DNA from: Candidatus Mediterraneibacter faecipullorum
GTDB taxonomy: Bacteria > Bacillota > Clostridia > Lachnospirales > Lachnospiraceae
DNA length: 39,826 nt
Reading direction: 5' to 3'
Assembly (NCBI GenBank): GCA_019119675.1
Contig: DWWO01000016.1
Span: 1 to 39,826 of the forward strand
A program made the translations under genes and the position numbers. Under the pieces are notes generated by a model. That model was given only the letters and a program-made list of their open reading frames with translations. It was not told where the DNA came from and ran no database searches. Below, piece by piece: positions 33,717 to 39,826 of this stretch (the stretch's first letter is position 1; each line of letters begins with the position of its first letter).

Positions 33717-35423
33717 TTATTCAGTTATATCCTCATCAGAATCTCCGGCTTCAGGAACGAGATGGAATTTCCGGCTGTACCGCAGTAATTTTCCTCCCAA
33801 CGGAAGTGAAAGGATATCGTCTTCTGAAAGCGTCCCCATTTTGAGTATCAATACGATGTAAACAACTATAGCCACACAAATCGCGATCACCGTCGGGATC
33901 ACACGTCCTCCGATCAGAAGATCCAGCACAAACCAGATAATATATGTAACAACTCCCATCACCGCCGCCGCGATGAAAGGTTTCAGGAACATGTGCCTGA
34001 TGTTTATCTTATAACCGCATACTTTCCGGATCTTCAACTGGTTCAGAACACACATGATAAGAGCAAATACAATGTTACTTCCGACCAAAGCATACACATT
34101 CATGCGGAAGGCCACGAGCATGACTACAAAAGCTATCAGATGGATCACAAGCGCAACAGCTGCATTCTTTGCCGGACTGGACATATAGTTAAGCCCGTGC
34201 AGTACAGAATTTGTGATGGATGACCATCCGTACAGTACTATAACAATAGCTCCGAGCATGAGAAGATTGGCCGGCGTTGCACTTGAGTCATTGTATAAGA
34301 GCACCATGAGAGGAGAGGCAAGCACCGCTATACCCACACAGCTTGGGATGGTGATGATCGTTGCAATACGAAGAGTCTGATCGATCTGATAGTGGACTTT
34401 TTTCCTCTGTCTGTTCATAACCGCTGCAGTAAGCGTAGGAACGATCGATGCGCTGACTGCCGAGGGGATGGACAACGGAACATTGATCAGCGGATCGTAT
34501 TTACCTGTATAGATCCCCTGCAGCGCCATATACTCCTGCTCGGAGAATCCCTGCCATGACATGATATGGTTAAACACTGTAAGATCTATGATCTGGTTGA
34601 TATTGTAGATTGCCGTACTGAAGATCACGGGAACTGCAGTAAGTATGAGAGCTTTCAGTATATGGGAATATGCCTCTTTCTTTTTTGAATGGTCACGCTT
34701 CAGCTGCCTTTTGATCCCGCCTCTGAAAAGCCAGAGTACGAACAAAAGAAACAAAAGTCCTGCAAAGGCACCCGTCACGGTACCGAGTGTGCCTCCGGCA
34801 GCACCATATGCAGGTCCCAAAAGTTCCTCGCCTGCCTCCTGGCCCGCACGTGTACCAATCCCGAACAGCACTCCGGCTCCTACGATACTTACTACGGCAT
34901 TGATGAGCTGTTCGATCACCTGGGAGACGGCAGTCGGCATCATTGTCCCCAGGCCCTGGAAATATCCCCGGAGCACCGCCATTACGGCTACAATGAACAG
35001 TCCCGGAGCGAGCACTTTCAGCGCATAGACGCTGAGCGGCGCCTTCATCACATGTTCTGAGATTGCCCCCGCCCCGAAGAAAATAGCGACCGCAATAATA
35101 AATCCTATAATAATGGCAAAAACAAGCGAACACAGGAACGCACGGAATGCATTTCTTCTCTGGCCGACAGAAACCCGCATTGATACAATCTTTGATACAG
35201 CAGTCGGAAGACTCAGTGAAGAGATCATCAGCGCAAATGCATATACCTGATACGCATAGCCGTAAAATCCATTTCCTTCATCACCCAGGAGATTGGTCAG
35301 CGGGATTCGATATACAACACCGATCACTTTTGTGATAACAGCTGCTGCCGCCAGGATCGATCCCTGGACGATATAGTCTCCTCCCCTGGATTTTGTTTTA
35401 TTGTTCCTTGGTGTATCAGACAT
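33717..35423 (-). CDS. MATE-like lipid/polysaccharide flippase (SpoVB/MurJ-type)
   Basis: The 568-aa protein has about 14 membrane segments. The start is typical of the family (YIVQGSILAAAAVITKVIGV), with IYRIPLTNLLGDEG-like residues and the conserved LYGWSSITNSVLHGLNYM in the second half. Relatives include MurJ/YtgP, which flips lipid II, and SpoVB, needed for spore cortex. Either role is possible; the presence of sporulation genes nearby does not decide it. It has AAGGAGG and lies 14 nt after ybeY. Confidence 0.88.
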   Translation of the reverse strand: MSDTPRNNKTKSRGGDYIVQGSILAAAAVITKVIGVVYRIPLTNLLGDEGNGFYGYAYQVYAFALMISSLSLPTAVSKIVSMRVSVGQRRNAFRAFLCSLVFAIIIGFIIAVAIFFGAGAISEHVMKAPLSVYALKVLAPGLFIVAVMAVLRGYFQGLGTMMPTAVSQVIEQLINAVVSIVGAGVLFGIGTRAGQEAGEELLGPAYGAAGGTLGTVTGAFAGLLFLLFVLWLFRGGIKRQLKRDHSKKKEAYSHILKALILTAVPVIFSTAIYNINQIIDLTVFNHIMSWQGFSEQEYMALQGIYTGKYDPLINVPLSIPSAVSASIVPTLTAAVMNRQRKKVHYQIDQTLRIATIITIPSCVGIAVLASPLMVLLYNDSSATPANLLMLGAIVIVLYGWSSITNSVLHGLNYMSSPAKNAAVALVIHLIAFVVMLVAFRMNVYALVGSNIVFALIMCVLNQLKIRKVCGYKINIRHMFLKPFIAAAVMGVVTYIIWFVLDLLIGGRVIPTVIAICVAIVVYIVLILKMGTLSEDDILSLPLGGKLLRYSRKFHLVPEAGDSDEDITE

Positions 35424-35437
35424 GTAAGTCCTCCTTG

Positions 35438-35935
35438 CTATCGCAGAATGTTGATCTTTTCCAAGATCATTCTCTGTTTCTGTTCCATCTCTTTTCTTTC
35501 GTCGTCTTCCATATGGTCATATCCGCACAGATGAAGCATACTGTGGGCTATAAGAAAAGCATATTCACGCTTCGGTGAATGACCGTATTCTTCAGCCTGA
35601 GCCATAACTTTATCTGCAGAGATGACAATATCTCCAAGCATGAGCTCACCTGTCTCGGGATTAAAAACATCCGACATTTCTTCGTCGATTCCCGAAAAAT
35701 TACCGGGAATATCAAACTCCAGCATGGGGAACGATAATACATCGGTAGCCCGGTCAATCCCTCTGTGTTCCCTGTTCATTTCATGGATTTCCTCATCGTG
35801 CGTGATCAAAAGGCTGATCTCCGCCTCATAAGGACACCCTATATGTTCCAGGGCTGCATCCACGACCATTTCTGCAATTTCTTTTACATCAAAAGGAAAG
35901 TCAATGTTCCCTTCTGTCTCTATATAAAGACTCAT
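35438..35935 (-). CDS. ybeY: Endoribonuclease YbeY
   Basis: The 165-aa zinc-dependent RNase takes part in 16S rRNA 3'-end maturation and ribosome quality control. The metal-binding motif HSMLHLCGYDH (about 130-140) and the upstream TDVLSFPM (about 64-71) are diagnostic. It overlaps phoH as ATGA, the standard phoH-ybeY pairing in bacteria. Confidence 0.97.
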   Translation of the reverse strand: MSLYIETEGNIDFPFDVKEIAEMVVDAALEHIGCPYEAEISLLITHDEEIHEMNREHRGIDRATDVLSFPMLEFDIPGNFSGIDEEMSDVFNPETGELMLGDIVISADKVMAQAEEYGHSPKREYAFLIAHSMLHLCGYDHMEDDERKEMEQKQRMILEKINILR

Positions 35936-36930
35936 GATCGTTTCCTCCTGCCGGTCCCCCGCGGCTTTGCAGTAGTTTTCTTCTCGTACTCCTCATAGGC
36001 TTTTACGATCTTCTGGACAAGCGGATGGCGGACCACGTCTTTGCTCGTCAGTGTGCAGATACTGATTCCTTCCAGATCTTTCACAACTTTGACTGCCACG
36101 TCAAGCCCGGATGTAGTTCCTGATGGCAGATCCTTCTGTGTGGCATCCCCCGTGATCACTACCTTTGATCCGAAACCGATCCTGGTCAGGAACATTTTCA
36201 TCTGGGCAGGAGTCGTATTCTGTGCCTCATCTAATATGATAAATGCATTGTCAAGAGTACGTCCCCTCATGTACGCAAGGGGTGCCACCTCGATCAGGCC
36301 TTTCTCTGAATTTTTTACAAAGCTGTCCGCTCCCATGATCTCGTACAGTGCATCATAGAGAGGTCTCAGATAAGGGTCGATCTTGCTCTGCAGATCCCCC
36401 GGCAGAAATCCCAGTTTTTCTCCCGCCTCGATCGCGGGACGGGTCAGGATGATCCGGTTCACTTCATTCCGTTTAAATGCTGTGATCGCCATTGCCATTG
36501 CGAGATAGGTCTTACCGGTTCCGGCCGGTCCCAGCCCGAACGTGATCATATCCTTTCGTATGGCATCGACATATTTCTTCTGTCCCAGGGTCTTCGGCTT
36601 GATCGGCTTACCCTGAAGTGTATGGCAGATCAGTTCCCGGTCTATCTCAACGATGCCCTCCTCCTGATCTTCAAAAACAAGAGAAATCGCATAATCTACA
36701 TTCTGCTCTGTGATCGTATTTCCTCTTTTCGCAAGTTCCAGCAGCTGCGTCAGTACACGCTGTGCTTTCTGCGCCGCATTTGTCTCGCCCACGATCTTCG
36801 TGTTCCCGTCGCGTGCGATCAATGTGACATGAAACGTGCGCTCAAGTTTTTTTGCATATGTGTCAAACTGGCCGAATACATTTGCCTCGTGTTCGGCCGG
36901 TATATCAATCATCAGTTCCGACAGGCTCAT
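35932..36930 (-). CDS. phoH: PhoH-family ATPase
   Basis: The 332-aa protein has Walker A GPAGTGKTYLAMAMA (about 138-152), Walker B FIILDEAQNTTP (about 230-241) and the conserved LGFLPGDLQSKIDPYLRPLY. An N-terminal KH-like region (about 30-75) and a basic C-terminal tail (TTAKPRGTGRRKR) suggest RNA contact. The family is tied to ribosome/RNA metabolism with YbeY. It overlaps the end of yqfD by 26 nt. Confidence 0.96.
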   Translation of the reverse strand: MSLSELMIDIPAEHEANVFGQFDTYAKKLERTFHVTLIARDGNTKIVGETNAAQKAQRVLTQLLELAKRGNTITEQNVDYAISLVFEDQEEGIVEIDRELICHTLQGKPIKPKTLGQKKYVDAIRKDMITFGLGPAGTGKTYLAMAMAITAFKRNEVNRIILTRPAIEAGEKLGFLPGDLQSKIDPYLRPLYDALYEIMGADSFVKNSEKGLIEVAPLAYMRGRTLDNAFIILDEAQNTTPAQMKMFLTRIGFGSKVVITGDATQKDLPSGTTSGLDVAVKVVKDLEGISICTLTSKDVVRHPLVQKIVKAYEEYEKKTTAKPRGTGRRKRS

Positions 36931-38185
36931 CCGTTTCTTTCCTTTCGATCGTCAATATTTCTGTATCTGCCTCTTCCGTGATCCTCTCATTCAGCCAGAG
37001 GGTGCCCGAAGCACTGGCAGAATCGGCATACAGATGTATTTTAACACTATTTTCTCTGATTTGAATACCTTTTTCCTCCAAATCTTTACAAAACTGCTGA
37101 AAATTTCCGCTCAGGATCCTCCTGATTTCTTCCTCAGTATATGTTTTTTTCTGAAATGTATAAGATCTTGCTTTCTTTATCCCCCAGGAAAAAGGCAGAT
37201 AAAAATTTTCGCCCGCTTTCAGCGGATGCTCAGTTACAGAAAGCTCTCTGTTTTCATATTCTCCGGAAACAGACCCGATCGATATCCTGACCTCTCCGAC
37301 TCTGATATAGGGCTGATATCTGTTTTTATCATCATAAACCTTTTCCTGATAAGTCCGCGCAATACTGTCTGTATATTCAAGCTGAGTATCGGCAAATATA
37401 TCAGCATCCGACTGCTGATATTGATAGCCGGTCACTTCTCCGCTGTCATTTACCACATCCACCCGGCCAAGTACAAGGATATCTCCTTTCTTTACTTCGT
37501 CCCCCACATGCACCTGCGGAACCCCGGAACGTGTAACAATACTCGTTATAACGCCGTCTGAAGCGGCGATCAGATCAGTCGGCCGTTCTTCTCCGCCGGC
37601 AGATGTTTTTTCATCAGCACCTGCAGCACCGGACTCACTCAAAAAAGTATCATCATTCTCTTTGATCTGTATTTTCAGCCGGCTACCGTCAACTGACGCA
37701 GATACCCAAACTATATCATTATATTCTTTCCGGATATTTTTTACAATACCCGGACAGTCGACTTCACTTTTCAGCATGAGCGGGGCGACACCCTCGCTTT
37801 TAAGATATTCGGCAAGAGTTTCGTCAGGCCACTTTTCATTTCCTTCAAAATGGATATCCCATATGAACAAAGAATATATCTTTAAAAGGATAATACATAT
37901 AAGAAATCCGAAAAAAAACAGTTTTCTCTTCCTGTAACGAAAAAGAAAGAACGGAAACCCGCAGCGCCTGACCAGTTTGACTTTTGAGTGCGTTTTTCTT
38001 GCCAACGGTTTCAGTCTTCGAAAATCAGCGATACTGAGATACATTTCATATCCGTTTCCGGCGGGAGCCAGCCCCCAGATATAAATGTCATGATAGGAGC
38101 ACATATTGAGAAACCGTTCCGGAGAAAAGCCCTGTATCCGGATCTTCACATAACCTTTAAGATAACGTATGAATGAACGGATCAT
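36905..38185 (-). CDS. yqfD: Sporulation protein YqfD
   Basis: The 426-aa protein has a basic N-terminal part, one membrane segment (about 88-110, KLFFFGFLICIILLKIYSLF) and a large outer domain (POTRA-like strand VASVDGSRLKIQIKEN-type region, then DGVITSIVTRSG and VHVGDEVKKGDILVLGRV, resembling lipoyl/barrel-sandwich hybrid folds). YqfD is a conserved mother-cell sporulation protein. It overlaps yqfC as ATGA. Likely expressed from the SigE-like promoter upstream of yqfC. Confidence 0.92.
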   Translation of the reverse strand: MIRSFIRYLKGYVKIRIQGFSPERFLNMCSYHDIYIWGLAPAGNGYEMYLSIADFRRLKPLARKTHSKVKLVRRCGFPFFLFRYRKRKLFFFGFLICIILLKIYSLFIWDIHFEGNEKWPDETLAEYLKSEGVAPLMLKSEVDCPGIVKNIRKEYNDIVWVSASVDGSRLKIQIKENDDTFLSESGAAGADEKTSAGGEERPTDLIAASDGVITSIVTRSGVPQVHVGDEVKKGDILVLGRVDVVNDSGEVTGYQYQQSDADIFADTQLEYTDSIARTYQEKVYDDKNRYQPYIRVGEVRISIGSVSGEYENRELSVTEHPLKAGENFYLPFSWGIKKARSYTFQKKTYTEEEIRRILSGNFQQFCKDLEEKGIQIRENSVKIHLYADSASASGTLWLNERITEEADTEILTIERKETDEPVGTDD

Positions 38186-38469
38186 TCTTTGTTCCTCCCG
38201 TCAGCAAATTCAATACACTCAATCTTTCCGGTGATCTTCATCTCGTCGTTTGTATAATACTCTACCTTCAGACGTTTCCCGGTCAGACGGATCTGACCTC
38301 CTTTTGTCTGTACTCTGACAAGGCACTCAGTATATTCCGTTATCCCTCTGTAGTTTTCGATACATACTTCAAAATTCCCTAATGCGGTAAGAACTGCTGC
38401 TTTCATGACAACATCTTTCGGCATACTTGCAGCCGATGCAAGCCGTTCTCCAAACTGTTCTTTTTCCAT
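38182..38469 (-). CDS. yqfC: YqfC/YabP-family sporulation protein
   Basis: The 95-aa protein shows the family pattern: PKDVVMKAAVLTALGNFEVC, then IENYRGITEYTECLVRVQTK, then a strand-rich end. YabP/YqfC proteins are small spore-formation proteins, and here the gene is coupled to yqfD. The start is ambiguous: ATG 38467-38469 gives the family-typical beginning but a weak ribosome binding site; ATG 38482-38484 is in frame with AAAGG only 3 nt away. Confidence 0.88.
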   Translation of the reverse strand: MEKEQFGERLASAASMPKDVVMKAAVLTALGNFEVCIENYRGITEYTECLVRVQTKGGQIRLTGKRLKVEYYTNDEMKITGKIECIEFADGRNKE

Positions 38470-38499
38470 AAAAATGCCACACATACGCCTTTTATAATC

Positions 38500-38529
38500 A
38501 GTATATGTGCGGCATATAATGTCCTATTC
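38500..38529 (-). promoter_or_regulatory. SigE-like promoter of yqfC
   Basis: GAATAGG (38523-38529), 15 nt, CATATACT (38500-38507) resembles the SigE pattern and agrees with the known mother-cell control of yqfC/yqfD in Bacillus. The -35 match is only partial. Confidence 0.45.
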
Positions 38530-38563
38530 CATTTTCGCCGGCCCTTTCCCGCGAGCCCGGATC

Positions 38564-38863
38564 CTACTCATAATCCAGGCATGCACGTTCTGTCACATAC
38601 GGTCTGACATACGTGTCTGCAACAGCCACATGAGCCGGGTGTGTCGCGTAAACAGCAATATCTTCTGCCTTTTCCAGCGTTGTCACAAGTGCGATGTCAT
38701 GTGTGCTTGACGGGATCGGATCTTCCACAAACTCAACGGTAAGAAGCCCCGGTACTTTTCCGACAAGCTCACTTAAATTTTCATTCATTGCCTTTTTCAA
38801 TTCCGGCTTCTCTGCCTCCTCGATCTCCGGTTTGAATTTCCACATTACGATATGATGTACCAT
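38564..38863 (-). CDS. Dabb-family stress-responsive A/B barrel protein
   Basis: The 99-aa protein begins MVHHIVMWKFKPE, the standard Dabb (stress-responsive alpha-beta barrel) start, and ends with THPAHVAVADTYVRPYVTER, the conserved His-rich second half. These form dimeric ferredoxin-like barrels. Many are of unknown function, some are enzymes. AAAGGAG sits inside the last codons of the DUF89 gene and the ATG follows that stop by one base, so the two genes are translationally coupled. Confidence 0.88.
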   Translation of the reverse strand: MVHHIVMWKFKPEIEEAEKPELKKAMNENLSELVGKVPGLLTVEFVEDPIPSSTHDIALVTTLEKAEDIAVYATHPAHVAVADTYVRPYVTERACLDYE

Positions 38864-38864
38864 T

Positions 38865-39734
38865 TTATATTCTCCTTTCATTGACAAACATTCCCTTGAA
38901 TCGCTCAACTCCGAATTTTTGTACAAACCAGTCACATTTACACAGGAACAGATAATAAATATTGAGTCCGCATCCGTGTATGGTTTCAAAATTCCCCTGG
39001 CCTTTGGAGAGGATCACATTTGCTGTTTCTATTTCATTCCGTGCTTCATCACTGATGTCATCAAGATCTGTTCCTGCAATGCCGCTTCCATTATCAATCA
39101 CTTTCACTACACGGTCAAGCCCTATATAGCGGGCTGCTTCAAGATCCGCATCGTTTACCACAGGTTCGCCCCGGACAACGGCAGTCACTTCCAGATCCGG
39201 ATATCTATCCTGTATGATCTTAAGCGCAATCTTGTCAAGAACGACTTCTCCGCAGTTATCAGTCAGATAGACGAGCTTAGACGCCTTTTCCATGTCTTTC
39301 AGGAATGACTCATATTCATTTTTCTCAAGGCCCGCCTGCTCCTGCTCTTCAAAGAGTTCCAGCAACTTATCTTTCGAGATATCCTTTACCGCGGCATAGT
39401 CGATATAGTTTCCGGTCCGTGCAAAGCAGAGCGCGGCTTCCAGCGGATCTTCATGTTTCCGGATCTGATCTTCTATCTCTTCTTCCATAGACATAAGAAA
39501 GTCGTTAAATTCCTTCTTTACTTCAGCCATGCTGTCCCTCTTGCCCCAGTATTTCTCATATATCCTTGCCAGCGGCTTTACAAGCGCAGGCGCGGACAGA
39601 TCCGGATTACATGACGAAAGAAATGCAAGTATCTCTCTCATATATCTCATTTTCTTCTCTTCATCATCAAACTTCCGTATCTGTGACTCCTGCATCCGGA
39701 TCAGACAGGCAAGGCAGAAAGAGTTGATCTTCAT
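38865..39734 (-). CDS. DUF89 / ARMT1-like metal-dependent phosphatase
   Basis: The 289-aa protein has the DUF89 signatures: LTDNCGEVVLDK (about 157-168), VRGEPVVNDADLE (about 187-199), DNGSGIAGTDLDD (about 213-225) and LSKGQGNFE (about 243-251). The Asp/Asn residues of these motifs bind metal in known relatives. The N-terminal CLACLIRM cysteine pair is typical of the microbial subfamily. Relatives act as damage-control phosphatases on phosphorylated sugars or metabolites; the substrate here is unknown. AGGAGGAG precedes the ATG. It forms a two-gene unit with the Dabb gene. Confidence 0.9.
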   Translation of the reverse strand: MKINSFCLACLIRMQESQIRKFDDEEKKMRYMREILAFLSSCNPDLSAPALVKPLARIYEKYWGKRDSMAEVKKEFNDFLMSMEEEIEDQIRKHEDPLEAALCFARTGNYIDYAAVKDISKDKLLELFEEQEQAGLEKNEYESFLKDMEKASKLVYLTDNCGEVVLDKIALKIIQDRYPDLEVTAVVRGEPVVNDADLEAARYIGLDRVVKVIDNGSGIAGTDLDDISDEARNEIETANVILSKGQGNFETIHGCGLNIYYLFLCKCDWFVQKFGVERFKGMFVNERRI

Positions 39735-39760
39735 AACGCTCCTCCTAGTATAATAATGGT

Positions 39761-39778
39761 GTAGTCAATAATGACTAC
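39761..39778. promoter_or_regulatory. 18-bp palindrome in the divergent region at the right edge
   Basis: GTAGTCA (39761-39767), ATAA, TGACTAC (39772-39778): a perfect 7-bp dyad, operator-like. It lies about 27 nt upstream of the DUF89 start and close to AT-rich promoter-like sequence, including TATAAT on the plus strand at 39749-39754. Confidence 0.55.
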
Positions 39779-39808
39779 GAGTTAATAGTTACAAAATCTA
39801 AATGAATA

Positions 39809-39826
39809 ACTGAAGGAGGGATTCCC
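39809..39826 (+). promoter_or_regulatory. Shine-Dalgarno sequence of a rightward gene beyond the window
   Basis: The plus strand ends in GAAGGAGGGATTCCC. The AAGGAGG is a near-perfect ribosome binding site and a start codon would fall just outside. This suggests a gene divergent from the DUF89 unit; only its leader is visible. Confidence 0.45.

Noticed and set aside
36836-37561. 241-codon plus-strand open frame opposite phoH/yqfD
   Set aside because: Antisense to two overlapping conserved genes and without an initiation site; composition is that of a shadow frame.

Overview
The window reads as chromosome of an endospore-forming, strictly fermentative Gram-positive bacterium of the Lachnospiraceae/Clostridia type. 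The evidence is the complete spoIIIA locus, spo0A, spoIVB, yqfC/yqfD and a bofC-like gene, a monomeric [FeFe] hydrogenase, strong AGGAGG-type ribosome binding sites, and a gene order matching the clostridial/bacillar nusB-xseA-xseB-ispA-dxs-tlyA-argR-recN-spoIVB-spo0A block. Every confident gene lies on the minus strand, so the text below follows transcription from right to left. I could not run searches; family names come from motifs and gene order.

Right part (39.7-32.2 kb). A DUF89 metal-dependent phosphatase is coupled to a small Dabb-family barrel protein. Next is a sporulation/housekeeping run: yqfC, yqfD, phoH, ybeY, a MATE/SpoVB-type lipid flippase and a bofC-like gene. A small unit follows (DUF896, 5-formyl-THF cyclo-ligase, DUF4250), then miaB. 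Between miaB and spoIIIAA is the one stretch no gene explains. It is about 440 bp, bordered by near-identical 20-bp direct repeats, and holds a 111-nt nested hairpin plus a second terminator-like hairpin facing the other way.

Middle part (30.2-23.1 kb). The eight-gene spoIIIAA-AH operon encodes the mother-cell side of the channel between mother cell and engulfed forespore, and is preceded by a SigE-like promoter. Then come prfC (release factor 3), with a structured leader, and an Asp23/YqhY gene.

Central operon (23.0-14.5 kb). nusB-xseA-xseB-ispA-dxs-tlyA-nadK-argR-recN is tightly packed, several genes overlap, and it ends in a strong terminator. spoIVB and spo0A follow. Three GTCGAA sequences, two of them good Spo0A boxes, lie just upstream of the spo0A promoter, as expected for autoregulation.

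Left part (12.2 kb to 1). glgA is followed by a methionine/one-carbon operon: metF, a free-standing MetH reactivation-domain protein, and a MetH lacking that domain. Then come an [FeFe] hydrogenase, alaS, rpsU and gdhA, most with their own promoters and terminators. The gdhA leader contains a terminator-like hairpin between promoter and ribosome binding site. At both edges there are signals for genes outside the window: a strong minus-strand promoter at 28-56, and a plus-strand Shine-Dalgarno sequence at the right end.
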